From assembly GCA_030789695.1 (NCBI GenBank), contig CM061130.1, forward strand, positions 16,502,061 through 16,566,060: a DNA stretch of 64,000 nt, in the 5' to 3' direction. Made by a program: the position numbers and the translations under genes. The stretch's first letter is position 1; each line of letters begins with the position of its first letter. Origin of the DNA: Scilla litardierei. Lineage: Eukaryota > Streptophyta > Magnoliopsida > Asparagales > Asparagaceae. A model generated the notes under the pieces. The model saw nothing but the letters and a program-made list of their open reading frames with translations. It was not told the DNA's origin and searched no databases. Shown one piece after another: positions 23,396-35,815 of this stretch.

Positions 23396-24435
23396 TTGGG
23401 GTTTGGTGAGAGAAAAGCGAAGACGATGGAAAGGGACGGCGAAAGGACAAATGAACGCGTCGAGCGTCGAGAGAATGACTCGTATATTTGAGACTTGATT
23501 GAGAGTGTGGAGATCTTTTCAGTATGATACCCGAAACATTAACGTTTGGCACAGTTTCTATTGGGTTGGGTGTTTTGTGCAAATAAATGGATGTTTAGGT
23601 GGTCATTTCAGGATATTAGAAAGATTTAGGTCATATTTACCAATTGTATATCGTCCAGCGGCATTTCCCCAGCTGGGTTGGCACAGTTTGTATTCCAGCT
23701 GTGGTTGCTGTCCGCCTGTCCGTGAAGGGCATGTTCTTTTGAGATTAATTGGGTGTGAATATTGCCAAATTATACTATTTATAACCCTGTTTATCAACTA
23801 TTCATCCATTTCCACGAAAATTTAATCCATCCATGTTCGTTTTAATTCTCGCTGATCTGGTCAACGTGGACAAAAAATTTCAACAAATGAAATCCCCGGA
23901 AAAAGGGGCGATTACACGGGTTTCTCTGACACACACACACTCTCTCTCCGTTGCAATTGGGGAAGCAGCATTTTTTCCGTTTTTTTATTAAAAATTCAGA
24001 CGCGAACATTGTGTGCACAGTGTTCACGTCAATTTGTTTCCATTCGCACCAACTTTTTTTTCCATCCATACTCTTTTAATGTTTTAGTATTTAATTATTA
24101 GATTTAATAATTATATTTTAATATTTAGTTTATTTATTATTAAAATTTGTGGATCTTACGTCAAACTTTCACAACAACATTCACAACATATTTTCACACA
24201 CAAAAACACAATAAAGTTGAGTTGGCCCCACAAAAAATTCCAACATCCACATTCACAACCCCACTTTCACCCAAAAAACACAATACTCTTCTTTCACAAC
24301 ACTATTCACTCATTTCAACCAACACAAACATCAACGCAAAAGAACAGGCCCTTAACCAGCTTTTCCGTGATTCAAAAAAAAGATTTAGGTAATAATCGGT
24401 TAATTCAAATAATTTGAGAAAAGTAAGATATAAAT
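23396..24435 (-). promoter_or_regulatory. E1-alpha 5' flank
   Basis: This is upstream of exon 1. A CT-rich leader (TTCGCTTTTCTCTCACC) lies just before the ATG, and an AT-rich AAATATACG about 95 bases upstream could serve as a weak TATA element. CA and CT runs lie at 23930-23947. From 24070 to 24435 the sequence is AT-rich with a repetitive CACAACA/TTCACAAC pattern. No other gene was seen. Confidence 0.4.
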
Positions 24436-24833
24436 ATCAGAATTCAAAGAATGAGTAATCATGGCACAAGGTCATGGTCCTTTATTTATTCAACAATATG
24501 GAATACCAAAAAATATGAGATCCCAAAGGTCCACATTATCCTAACTAAATGAGTGATTAATGGAGGGATATAAGTGATGGGGAGGCCAAAGACCCCCCTC
24601 ACTCATAACACTCCCCCTTATCCATTCATTACTTTGATCTTAACGTATAAATCTAAGAGAGTGGATACTTCTGGATCCAGAGTAATCGTGTTTGCCTTGT
24701 TAAAACTTTAGCTGTGGAAAACACAGTGGGAAAAACCAACAGCTTAAGGAAAAAGAGTGCAACCCACAGGTTACTCCCCCTGATCCATACAAGCCTTATG
24801 CTTGTAGGTATTTCAGCTTTCATTAGTGGTAGA

Positions 24834-25305
24834 TATGGGTGGCAAAATTGACCCGACCCGACCCGACCCGACCCGACCCGAACCCGACCTCTTGGGTCGG
24901 GTATGGGCAGGGGCCAATCCGGGTCGGGTCGAATTCGGGTCAACCCGACCGACCCGGATAAAAATCCGGGTCGGGTACGGGTTTGACCCCTCGACCCGGT
25001 TGACCCGAATTCGACCCGTATTTTCACTCTTTTCACCCCAACCCGACCCGGACCCGACCCGAACCCGACCCGAACCCGACCTTTTTTGAAAAATAATCAC
25101 TATTTCACACCAAACCCGACCCGAACCCGACCCGTAAGACAAACCGGGTCGGGTACGGATCACCCGGGTTACGACCGGGTCGGGTTCGGGTATCCGAACC
25201 CTGACCCGAATTTAATTCGGGTCGGGTTCGGGTTTACCCTTATTCGGGTCGGGTCAAACCTGACCCGACCCGAACCCGAACCGACCCGCCCGTTTGCCAC
25301 CCCTA
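24834..25305. mobile_element. hAT-like non-autonomous element built of GACCCG/CGGGTC repeats
   Basis: The terminal inverted repeats are TATGGGTGGCAAA and, at the right, TTTGCCACCCCTA. They are flanked by a perfect 8-bp duplication GTGGTAGA (24826-24833 and 25306-25313). Eight-base duplications and TAGGGGTGGCAAA-type ends are the hAT hallmark. The 446-bp interior is almost wholly GACCCG or CGGGTC units switching direction several times, so it can fold extensively. It has no transposase. Long Arg/Pro/Gly frames on both strands are translations of the repeat. It interrupts the 3' part of the copia element. Confidence 0.88.
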
Positions 25306-25349
25306 GTGGTAGACACTTCAGGGTCCAGCGTTAAATGGGGTTAACTCAT

Positions 25350-28160
25350 TAAAACCTTTGGCTATGGAAACCACAGTGGGAAAACACATAGTTAAGGGAA
25401 AAGAGTACAACTCTACCCTCAACTCCCCCTGATCTATACAAGCTTCAGGCTTGAAGATCTCCTATGTATTTATACAATCATTTCCTATTCGTCTATACAT
25501 CCATCATGTTCTGAAAGCAAATACAATCATCACTCATCTATACAAGTTGCACTCATATCTAGCGGCTACTAAAAAACAGTGACGCTCTGGAGTGGTACGC
25601 TCTTCGAAGTTGGTAGATGACTCCATGTATGTATACTTTTACTCAGTCTTCATTGTGTCTGCAAGGTACTTTTGGACCTGGCTGAGCGTATTCTACACTT
25701 CCTTCTTGGATGATGAGATTCTCAGAAGATGTAGACTTTGGAGGATAATGTGTAGATCTTTAGGAGGTGGTCGGACATTTGTGCTTAGTCATCGTGATGA
25801 TCTGTAAACCTGCATATGTGATATATATTTCTTGGATGATGATCATTGACCCTTGGAAGTTGCGCAGAAGCAGCTTATCCTTGGTATAATGATACTCTCT
25901 AGGGCAGCACTGTATCTGGCTAACAGCTTTACTGCAGACGTTCTATTAGAGACACGTGCAGTTGGCCAGATAAAAGAGTGTAATTAGTACACTAGAGCTA
26001 GGCTCTTCAGGACCTAGAATGTCCTCCCCCTCTTCCAGCGACGGAAGGCGTCATAAATAAGCATCCATTTTTAATAGATTGCAAATGGACATCTTTCTTC
26101 ATAAACTCCTGGTATATGAAGAATATGATAGGTATAAAAGGATTCCACCACGAAGGTGTTTAATCTATAAGCCGAGACAATACCTTATTTTCCTAGGTAT
26201 TTCATTACGAAAGTATGCTTAAGGCTATCAGATATCTCAATGGTCTCTGCAGGAGATCCTATTAGATTTAAGTCGTCCACATATACGGCGATTATTACAA
26301 ATCATGTCCCCGTTCTTTTGATAAAGATACATGGACAGACTTCATTATTAGTAAATTCTTGTTCCGCAAGAATTCGATAAATCTGTTATACCACATTTTT
26401 CTTGATCGCTTAAGATCATATAATGATCTTTGAACCCTTTATAGAGAAGACGTTCCTACGTCTCTCTTTCATCTCTGGGTGTAGAGTATATCCTTCTGGA
26501 AGTTTCACATAGATCTCTATATCTATATTGTCATATAGATATGCAGTCACAACGTACATGACCTGCATTTCTTGGCTTTTCAGAGACGGTTAGGCTTAGT
26601 ATGAAATAGGAAAATGATCACATTTCCTTCATTTCTTTTTCTTATGATAACCAACTTATATTCAACAGGTTTTACACATTCAAGTGTTTGGACTACTGGT
26701 CCAAAGACTTTGTGTTTCAAGAGTAAGTCTAGCTCTACGCTTATTGCCTCGTTTTACTTTGGCCAATCTATGCGTTTACGCTATAGAAAAGTGGGTTGAC
26801 GTCATCGTCGTATTCAACGACGTGAACAACAATAGCGAAAGTAAAATCGTCGTCGATGATTGTGCTATATCTGTCCAATACCTCTCCAGTACGTACGTAA
26901 TATAATGATGTTTCTTCTATTGTTTCCTCTGCAGGAGAAATCAGGAGGGGAGAGGTCGCTGGTCTGAGCTCAGCATCCTGTGGAGAGATCATTTTAATAT
27001 CTCCAGGAATCTTCCTCTTTCACGGAACTTTATCTTTTGAACCTGTCGGGCGTCCTCATTTCAATTGACGTACAGCCAATTCTGATGTCGGTGGATTGCA
27101 TCCATCTTTGGGGATGTCAATCCTAGCTGGCGTGTTGGCAGCATGGACATGTGAACGAACAATCTTACGGTTTATCAGTGAAATTATCTGATAATTGATG
27201 TACTTTAGTCTGAATGTGAAGGATCTTCAGGATCTCATCTTCACACAGAAATAGTATGCGGATCATAACGAGATTAGGACTTTTGTGTCCCATGATATGG
27301 TCTCAGAAGCTTCAGGCTTCTTTAGACTGCGTGCCTACTTTAATGAGACTTTGCTCATCAAATTCGCAGTTATCAAGACGTGCCTTTAATGCATCGTTTG
27401 TCAGGGGTTCTATATATCTAATAATACATGGCGAATAAAACCATATAAAGATAACTAGTTTTGAAGAGTACCCATTTTGGTCCTCTGAGGTGGTGCTATT
27501 GGAACATATATTAGCCCATCCAAACAAACTCAAATTAGATATGTTTGGTGGTGAACCATAAGCAACCGGCAGCAGCAATACGATATGGCCACAAGAGGGC
27601 CGTATCGTGATAAGCGATGCGGAATGCAGTATGGAGTATCCCTAAACTTCCACAGGCAACTGGGATTTAACAATGGACGTGAAATCCATAGGAGTCCTTT
27701 TATCAGATATTCTGATAACATATTCTGAGTATGAACATACTACATAATGTTCAATTTCAATGCCAGTTGCTTGGCAGTAGTCTTGAAAAACATTTGTTGT
27801 GAATTCACCCATTTTATCAGCTTATGAGAAATCTAGGTTGCAAGTGGACAAAAATGCACATATAAGACCATCTAGTAGATGCATCTATCAGTACAAAGAA
27901 GTATCGAAATGGGCCACTTGCGGTGAATAGGCCCGCAAAGGTCACCATGTATTCTCTCAATGAAGCCAGGAGACTATAATCCCACTTTCAGGAGAGCAGG
28001 TCTCTCCATAAGTTTTCCCTTATGACAAGGAGACAATGAAATTAAACCTTTTGAATAATCTTTAGGTTCTTCAAGGGATTCATTTGATGATACGTCCATC
28101 ATCGCTGAGCTAGGATGACCAAGTCTATTGTACCAGAGTTGAAAATTCTGGCAATGAAAG
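25350..28160 (-). pseudogene. Ty1/copia pol remnant: integrase, reverse transcriptase, RNase H region
   Basis: On the minus strand, near 28160-27840, the frames read LWYNRLGHPSSAMMD (the pre-integrase H..LWHxRLGH block), then ERIHGDLCGPIHR and a decayed LIDAS-type stretch, the start of integrase. Near 26590-26100 the reverse transcriptase reads TAYLYDNIDIEIYVKLPEGY, then CIFIKR and IIAVYVDDLNLIG; the YVDD box (26272-26283) is intact. Frameshifts and stops separate these blocks. The RNase H region between about 25950 and 25350 is too decayed to mark residues. Open plus-strand frames here are shadows. Confidence 0.85.
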
Positions 28161-28764
28161 GCACTTTTGGTGCTCAGTCAAGTTGGCTTTATATAGGATG
28201 AATATCTGTAATGATAGGGACCCGACGAAGGTCCAACGAATCGTGCGTAGATGGTCTTCTGGCCATCCTCTTGACGATTTACATAAAGATATTCATTATT
28301 TATTATCCATAGTTTCCAAGTTATGTTTGTTCAAAAGAAATATCCTTGAAACTTGGGAGATTACTCTATAATTTAGGAGAGAAATATGCATCTTTTAGTC
28401 TCGTTGTATGTGGGAACAATTTTAATGCTTCACCAGTACATCGATGCACTGTCCACAATATATCACACTTCATTTATATATCAGAATGAATAGACTTTAT
28501 AAAATAAAGCAAATATGCATTCATAAAGTTCCAAAAAGGAAATGCAGATGAAGGAAACTAGAATTTAAAATGCAAAAATAAAATCAAACTAAGATAAGGC
28601 TCACTCGAGCAGATCATCATTCTCGAAGTCTTGTGCAGTGAACTTGGTCGGAGCTTGTATATCCGCTAGTTTAATTTCAGGGGGAGGCTTCAGGTTCGCC
28701 TGATACAGGTCCTAGAGGTGGCGAGGAGTGCGACAGTTTCTGGACCAATGTCCAGTCATGCCAT

Positions 28765-29644
28765 ATCTATGGCATTTGTCCTCTCAGTTCTTCTTTGGAA
28801 TTGGCACTGGACCAGTGTTCTTACGCTTCCATGTGAAGGTTTTTTGCCCCTTGTTGTTGTTGTTCTGGGGTGGTGCTCTTCTGGCTTCATTGTAGCTTTC
28901 CCTTTGTTCTTTCTAGCCTTATTCTTGTTTTTCCACTTCTGGGGAGAAAACATGGTGGGCTTCAGGAAGAGTGGCAGCACCAGCAAGGCGTAGATTATGA
29001 GTGGCAAGTAGTAAGTCTCTATTCTGCTCTGCCTTAAAAAGGCAAGAGAGCAAATCAGATAACTTCGTGAAGTTGCGTTCACGGTACTGTTGCATGAGGA
29101 CTGCATCTTTCTCGTGGAACGATGTAAATGTCTTTTCCAACATGCGATGATTCGAGACTTCTTCACCACACAACTTCAGGCGTGAGGTGATATTATGAAG
29201 TGCTTAGTTGTACTCAGCAACGGACTTATAGTCCTGAAGACGGAGATTTTCCCACTCATAACTGGCACGTGGTATTATGACATCAATTTGATGCCTATAA
29301 CGTGCCTCTAGCGCTGTCCACAACTCAAGATGGTCTTCTATCGTTAAGTATTCAGCCTTTAAGGTCTGATCTATATGTCTCCTGATATAGATAATGGTTT
29401 TTGCCTTATCTATGTCGGAGACAACAGTAGTTGAACTGCCATCGGAGACAACGGTAGTTGAACTGCCAGCTGGCTGGGCCGCTGCAGGGGCCTTGCAAGC
29501 AGTTGTCTCGGCCGCTGCGGGGGCCAGTATAGAGTGAAGGAGGGCCATTGAATGCAAATGAAACTTCAGGTCCACTCGCGAACTCATGTAGTTCTTTCCT
29601 GCTGCGTCAAGGACCTCGAAATCGATGCTAGCCAATTTTGCCAT
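28765..29644 (-). pseudogene. Ty1/copia gag with zinc-knuckle remnant
   Basis: Gag starts MAKLASIDFEVLDAAGKNYM at 29644. It contains the usual W-T-A-L-x-x-R-Y (ELWTALEARYRHQ), an RLQDYKSVAEYN helix and, after an in-frame stop at about 29204, CGEEVSNHRMLEKTFTSFHE with the LATHNLRLAG tail. Just downstream at 28765-28700 a second frame reads KCHRYGMTGHWSRNC, a CCHC knuckle in which the second cysteine is Tyr. Gag would coat the element RNA. A run of Ala/Thr-rich codons repeats SSTTVVSD twice, an internal duplication. Confidence 0.85.
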
Positions 29645-31589
29645 TTATCTATGCATTTAAAATGACATGAATTAATAAAACAAAGTAAAAATTCATGTAA
29701 AGTTAATAAAGTAGTTGTGTGGATCGGCCAGTCACCAAATAATAAAGTCCAAAGTCCAAAATTATATAGTCCAGGAAGTAGAAAAGAATAAAATGAAAAA
29801 AATTACAACTTGGAAATCCATAGGGGTCCCTGTAAATTTGCAATTTGGCCTCCGTCTTCAAGGAAAGAAACTCCGGTCTTTGGCTTTATACAAATTATAT
29901 CCTTACTACAATTTCTCTCAAAAAAGAAAAGAAACTGCGAGGAATATAAAAAGGTGACAAATTGGCCGATCCAAAACAAAAACTTAATTTATTAAACATC
30001 CACGCAATTTATAATTCAAACACAGGCATAAAATATTGTGCAACACGCAAGCATATCAACATCAATATCGCACACAATTTTATTGGAGAAATATAAAATA
30101 TTTAATAATTACGTGGGCCACGTGGAGATATATCATGCACCGTTAGGTTAGTTAACTAACGGCAGAGCGATCTCATGATCTTTCATAATTATTAAATAAT
30201 AAAAACTAAAATATTCAAATTATACACATATTTACGGTATTGATATTATATGGACCAAAAAAAACAAATAACATACCAAAAAGAATATTAATGCAACACA
30301 ACAAATTATCTAGATTTTTCAGATTTTCCAGTAATTATCTGGTATTTTTTGATATTTTTCTTGATTTAATTGAAATTATCTGAGTGTAAATTAAATTGGT
30401 CTGCAGGCCAGAGGCCCGCGGGCTGGCTGAGGGCTGTAGGCCCGTTCGCCCAAAAATACCCATTTTGTTTATTATCAATTGTGTTAATAACTCGGCTTCT
30501 GGCCCATTAGATCGAGCCATCATCAGATCTAGCCCCATATATCCGATAGTGAGGGGGCGCCCATCTGAAGCCCTCGGTCTGGTGGGTCGTCCGAACGGGG
30601 GTAGGGCGATTCAAAACCCCCACCCCGACTGGGGGTGGGGCGAACGACACAGAGAAGCCCACCCAACGGGGGGTGCTGGCCGGCGCTGGAGAGAGGCCCC
30701 CCTAACGAGGGTGGCGAATCGAAAGCCCCCCATTTTCCCATTCACCTATGAACGAGCCAGGAACAGTGCCCCCATCCCCTTCCCTTCACTAGAACAGTGA
30801 TCTTTTTTATTTCAGTTTTGATCGAAACAGTGCCCCTCTTCACCCTTTTTTATTTATCGCGGCAGGGCGACACTCCTACAGCAGGCCGCCCCCCATCGGG
30901 GGCGGCACTCCTACGCAGGCGGGTGGTGCCCTAACAGTAGGCGGCCCCCCGACAAGGGGGTGCCCCGACAGCAGGCGCCCCCCGACAGAGGGGGGCGATC
31001 AAGGAGGGGGCCCCTCCAACAGGTGGGGGTGGTGATTCCGGCGAAAAGAATCCCCCCCGACGGGGTGGTGGTGCTCCGGCGAATATCGAAGCCCCCCAAG
31101 GGGGGGTGACGTTTCAACTGTCTTTTTTTGTTTTTTATTAAAAAATGTAGTTAATCTCTATAAAAACTTATGTTTAGCTGATTGAACAACATGCTAAAAA
31201 CTCATAGATTAAATCTCTTTAAATCTGTGTTTGTAAGCTAATATTCTTGCTATAAATTGAGCTATAGATAGATTAGACAATAAATCTCACAAATTTAAAA
31301 ATATGCACATGTTAATATAATGATCTAAGGGTTTCTAAAAATTTACCTCTAGATCAAAGATTTAGGGAAGATCGATGAAAATAAAGATCCGTAGAATGAA
31401 TCCCCGATTCCGATGCCCCGTGGAAATCGCCGCAATGGATTGCTGCAACCAAATTTTCCAAAGGCTCGAGCTTCAACCCGCAGAAATCGCCGCAACGGAT
31501 CGCAGCAACCAAGATTCCTAAACGCGATGAGGGTGATTTTAGGGGATAAAAAGCGATGCTCAAGAACGAGAGCTCACATGCTGATAACT
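29645..31589 (-). other. Long non-coding leader of the copia element
   Basis: About 1.9 kb lies between the 5' LTR (31590) and gag (29644). The gag-proximal half is AT-rich, and 30380-31110 is GC-rich hairpin sequence. Near 31410-31510 a duplicated phrase AATCGCCGCAAYGGAT(T/C)GC occurs twice. No convincing gene was seen; open frames here follow the repeats. Confidence 0.6.
30595..31107. repeat. Array of C-run/G-run hairpins
   Basis: Short perfect dyads recur. Examples are CCCCACCCC/GGGGTGGGG (30618-30640), GCCGCCCCC/GGGGGCGGC (30885-30906), CGCCCCCC/GGGGGGCG (30976-30997) and CCCCCC/GGGGGG (31092-31106). Several more imperfect ones lie between, linked by phrases such as AGCAGGC and CACTCCTAC. 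Units are not of fixed length. Confidence 0.88.
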
Positions 31590-31769
31590 TGTTAGAACTC
31601 AAAGAAGGAGTAACCATGGCACACTACAATCGTCCTCTATTTTTTCAACAATATGGAATACCAAAGACATGTGATCCCAAAGGTCCCCATTATCCTAACT
31701 AAATGAGGGATTAATGGAGGGATATAAGTGATGGGGAGGCCAAAGGCATCCCTCACTCATAACAATAAA

Positions 31770-32500
31770 ATAATTCTCTGTTATTATTTAAAGTTCACGA
31801 TAATTTTTGAGAACATTCAAAAATGAAGGTAGTTTTCTGAAAATTAGTCAAATATATAATTATAATTACTAAGAACTATTAAATTTCAAAGATAGTGGAT
31901 TAAAAACAATAATTATATCGGTCTCTTTTTCCCTGTATAGCCCCTCTTTTCAAGTCCAAGTTAGTCCCAATACATGCTTGATCATTTGATGGTCTGGCTC
32001 GCACAGAACTTTCGATTTTCAAGATAAGTGATTTGGCAAAAAGTTATAAGTACATGTTCCGTCTATATTACAAATGAGGGCTTTGATGTGATGTTTATCC
32101 TACTGTAACAAACCCACTAAGACAAATCATTTGGACTAGGGTTTGCCACATTGGCATGGTGGAGGCCCCTTGGGGTAGGAGTGAGGGTGTGCTTGCTTTG
32201 AGGTGCCCCCCCCCACTTCCCTAGCAAGTCGTCTAATCAAAATATCCATCCCCTTCCACATATTTACGGGGTTGCCAATAAAATTGTTGCGCTTTGCTCT
32301 CCTAAGTTTTTTTTTGCGATTTAGCCCCTGATCCCCCCTACACCTGATGCAATACTATATTTTCATATATACGAGTATTGTACTACATATTTTTGCTCGT
32401 ATTTGATACACTTATATTTTCATGTATTTGGGGATTTTTTTCATAATTTTTAAAAGATTTTAATATTACTAAAATTATTTTTAGATTTTAACTACATTCT
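31770..32500. other. AT-rich spacer, no gene seen
   Basis: It holds no recognised coding sequence. A run of C residues (GTGCCCCCCCCCCAC) lies near 32200. Part of it may belong to the 5' LTR of the Tat-like element to the right; its TG edge was not found. Confidence 0.5.
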
Positions 32501-33839
32501 AATTTAGCATATTATGTATTATGTTGTATACTACTTGGATATTATATGGTTTATGTTAAATCCTTGGACCAACACTCGAGGAGGCGATCATATTATCGTC
32601 AAAAAGTCTACTGAGGTAGCATATGAGCCCACTAGGCCTACTAGGCCCACGAGGGATGCTAATTGTTTACCCAGTCAAAGCACGCATGCCATTTTCCCGT
32701 TGAGCCTCCGTCGCTTAAGGAGTCGGTCGATAATGTGCTCATAAATGGTGGGAGGCGTGGACAACGGTTACCCCTATTGATGAGAGAAGATCGTGCCACC
32801 ATAATTGGTGACCGTTATTCCCCCAACATCATTGAAGAGACACTCTAGTCTATAAAATACAGAAAAGACAAATGGAAAAAAGGACGGATCCCAGAGGTAC
32901 GAACCCCTAGGTATTCTGATAACTTATCTCTTTACACGCACATATTTCTTCATCCAAACGCTTGAGGTGACTGACTTGGGACGAATCCCCTTGGATCGAT
33001 CTCGACAGCCCCAAGCCTTCATCTTAAGTCCATTCTACCTTAAGCATCGGAGGAGAGTAGGTCGGAACCCAGATCCGACCCCCCTAACGCTCATTTGTGG
33101 TGCAGGAAGGTCGAGGCTCGACCTAGCTGATCTGTCGAAAGATCGTCTTAATCGATCGTTATTCGAGGCTCGACCGCGAGATCGATCGAATTTCCCCAAC
33201 GCTCTTAGCCGAACTTTCGTCGATCCTGGTTCTACCAACCGAGGGTCCCACTTCAACTGCTGACAAGGCTCCATCTCAACAAAGGAGTCCATGTCAGCCC
33301 ACATTACCGTTGATCCAAATTTGGACTTTCACAGTTGGCGTTGTCTATGGGAAACTAATCAGTCTACATCCCAAGGCAACCAAAGCCATGTCGAATGGAC
33401 CTGAAAACACAGGACCAATCCTAGGTCATAATGAGATCGTTCAGATCGAGGATGCTCGAGATGAAGAAGCCGAAGATTCGGGATCTTCGTCCAAGCTACC
33501 AGAAGTATGCTTGGTTACTCAAGAGCAATTCGACAAGTTTGATGACTCGATCAATGAAAGCTTGGCGATATTGGCCACTGCCGTTGAATGGAACTTCCCA
33601 CCTCCACAACAAGCGAACGAGGAACATCCACCCCCCAATCTCATACAAACGCCAGTAGGAGGGCAAGTGTTCCCAGGAACCAAAGGATGGGCGAGCAGGG
33701 GCCTGAGCTACAAGTCCACTTGTAGATCAATACGATTCCTACATCCCAATTAAAGGGAGTGATGAGGAACAACAAACACTCTCATGGACATCATGGTGGT
33801 CCAAAGACCTCCAAAAACAAGCGAACCAGATGCAACATC
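32500..33839 (+). mobile_element. 5' end of a Tat-like Ty3/gypsy element (LTR and gag start)
   Basis: A promoter-like TATAAAATA lies at 32851-32859. The probable LTR end is TTTCACA just before TTGGCGTTGTCTATGGGAAA (33335-33354), which resembles the Tat-lineage primer site. Gag follows. The element is cut off at 33840 by the insertion of Athila-A, so its pol and right LTR lie outside the window. The left LTR edge is unresolved. Confidence 0.6.
33388..33753 (+). pseudogene. Tat-like gag, N-terminal fragment
   Basis: Starting at ATG 33388, 34 bases after the primer-like site, it encodes about 120 residues: acidic N-terminus (EIVQIEDARDEEAEDSG), then LVTQEQFDKFDDSINESLAI and a proline-rich PPPQQANEEHPPP segment. 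It ends at a TAA at 33751-33753, followed by Athila-A 86 bases later. The RT-bearing remainder is not in the window. Confidence 0.55.
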
Positions 33840-34145
33840 TGATCGCTCCTTATTTTACACCTTTTTTCTGCAGGTTTTCATGTAATTTCGATCGCCCATA
33901 TTGCATTTTCCACGATTATTCGACGATATCACGTTGCTTTTCACTATTTCCTGTTTTTGTCGTATTTCAGGAGATATGGAGCGATCTGGAGCAAAAATGA
34001 GATCAAGGGACTTTCGTGCATCCCGAAGCATCGTCCACGGCTTATTTGAGGAGTTAGCAGCGCTAGAGGATGAGCTGAAGAGGAAGAAATTTGATAGAAT
34101 CGACGAGGCGGCGAGGAGGAGAAGAAAAGAGCCCAAATACACCCT

Positions 34146-34514
34146 ACTCGGCCGAACAGAGGCTCTACTCGGCCGAACAGAGGCTCTACTCGGCCGAGTC
34201 AGAAGCTGCATTCGGCCGAGTGAAACGGATACGCACAGCAAAATTTCGAAGTGTCCTCAGCTGAGCAAGAGAAGTCTACTCGGTCGAGTGAAAAATCTCA
34301 CTCGCCCGAGTAGAACAGGGTTTTTTCTTCCGAGAAGCGGCCAAGATACTGGAATTTTTGAGAAGCCTACTCAACCGAGCATGATTGCTTACTCGGTCGA
34401 GTAGAGAAGCCTACTCGCCCGAGTCAGTCAGAGAGACAGACCCCGGAAACCTAGATTCTCTGTTTTATTATTGGGACTGTCACTCGGCCGAGTGACATTG
34501 CTACTCGGCCGAGC
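34146..34514. repeat. ACTCGGCCGAGT palindrome array, 5' LTR of Athila-A
   Basis: About ten copies of the 12-base palindrome or one- to two-base variants occur here (variants are mostly C to T or G to A, and ACTCGCCCGAGT). Two adjacent copies sit in a 21-bp tandem unit ending GAGGCTCT. Spacers differ in length and sequence. Confidence 0.95.
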
Positions 34515-35252
34515 GACGCATTCCGACTACTGCGAGGATTGTGAATTCTGGGCTGCGCAGGGGAAATTTTGTCACGATTTTTTTGGACGATTTAGCTTGT
34601 ATTTAAACCTAGTTTTATTCCTAGTTTTAGGGGAGACTTCTATTGTTTTTTGACGGCTATTCTTTTGTGAAATCTCAGCTGGAGATCATAGGCGACAATT
34701 TTGGTTTGTATTTTCTTGCTAAAAATCTTATTTTTATGAATTGTCTCTTCCTTGCAATGAATTGTGCTATGATCAATTGATATTTTTCTGAGATTTCCAT
34801 GATGATCTGTGAGTAGTTTATTCGTTCTAGGGCATGAGGATGAACCCTATGGACCCGATCTTTTGAATTGTGATGAACGAATAGATTTGTTGCTAGAATT
34901 GATAATGGTTAGGTTATGATTGATTTATTGCGAGTAGCTAGGAATTCATATCGATTAGGATTTGTAAGAGATTGGATCCTAATCGATAGGAAGGCCTAGA
35001 TATTCGAATTGAAACTCTCTAGATTTGGTTTGCAAGAGATTGGACCAAAGCTAGGATTTTTATTATAAATCTATACTAATATTCATTTGCAAGAGATTGG
35101 ACGAATACGAACTATCATAACCTAGATCGTAGCTTGAGTTTGCACGAGAATGGGCTCGAGTTGCGATTGGACGATGATGTCTATCCTCATGCTAGTGTCT
35201 TAGGTTAGGGTTTGCACAAGAGTGGGCCCTAATCTAGGTTGCTATAGACCGG
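34515..35252. other. Athila-A LTR body, non-coding
   Basis: AT-rich LTR sequence. The phrase TTTGCAAGAGATTGGA or a close variant recurs at about 34960, 35030 and 35090, with a related TTTGCACGAGAATGG further on at about 35140 and 35215. No gene was seen. Confidence 0.6.
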
Positions 35253-35498
35253 TGAGGTGCGTTTATATTTTATATATTCACGCACGTCTTCTTCGTGATT
35301 TTCCACCGTTTTCCATTGTTTCATACCCGTTCTTTTGTGTTTTTTGTATCTTTTCACTTTCTCCGTGTTTTTGTGTAAATGCAGGAGATTTCCAGCGTCG
35401 GGGACATACAAAGAAGATATCATGAGTCCCCGGAGCAACGGGAGGAGTCACGCGCGATCCAGAGGGCCAAATGACGAAGATACCCATATTTCAGCACC

Positions 35499-35815
35499 CA
35501 ACAGATCGGTTGGACAAAGCCAACCGATCGGTTGATGCACGCGTATCCGACCCGGATAGGAGCTGAAGAGAAGAGCAGCTCATCCGATCGGTTCGCTGAT
35601 CAGGTGAGATCGACAGAGCTCTTTGTCTTTTTGGGCTTAATTCCAACCGATCGGTTGAAAACTCAACCGATCGGTTCATCTGAAGTTGAAATTCCCAAGC
35701 GACGACCCGGTCACGCCACCCGCTCTCCTCAGCGCCCGGTTGAAGCTTCTGAAGCCCGATGGCCATCACGACAAGCAGCTCACCCGATCGGTTGATGCTT
35801 CAACCGATCAGGTGA
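35499..35815. repeat. CAACCGATCGGTTG palindrome array, 5' LTR of Athila-B
   Basis: Copies and near-copies of the 14-base palindrome occur about eight times, often in pairs separated by 6-8 bases (e.g. GGTTGAAAACTCAACC), together with a CACCCGATCGGTT variant. The 3' LTR has the matching array at about 53830-54145. Confidence 0.95.

Larger units (their letters stand above)
24436..31764 (-). mobile_element. Ty1/copia retrotransposon on the minus strand, with TSD
   Basis: Two 175-bp LTRs (24436-24610 and 31590-31764) read TGTTATGAGTG...GTTCTAACA on the minus strand. Perfect 5-bp duplications ATAAA lie outside (24431-24435 and 31765-31769). On the minus strand the order is 5' LTR, primer-like AGTTATCAGC, a 1.9-kb non-coding leader, gag (29644), zinc knuckle, integrase, reverse transcriptase, RNase H, purine tract (AAGGGGGAG, 24611-24619) and 3' LTR. 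Stops and frameshifts occur throughout pol, so it is no longer autonomous. A hAT-like element is inserted at 24834-25305. The element lies about 1 kb upstream of the E1-alpha start. Confidence 0.92.

Noticed and set aside
24653..25334. Arg/Pro/Gly-rich ORFs of 82-127 codons
   Set aside because: All are readings of GACCCG/CGGGTC repeats of the hAT-like element.
28718..28993. Hydrophobic 91-codon plus-strand ORF
   Set aside because: It is antisense to the copia gag and zinc-knuckle region, which explains the open frame better.
34146..35815. The palindrome arrays as CRISPR arrays
   Set aside because: Spacers are not of constant length, the repeats are 12-14 bases with many variants, and the context is plant retrotransposon LTRs.
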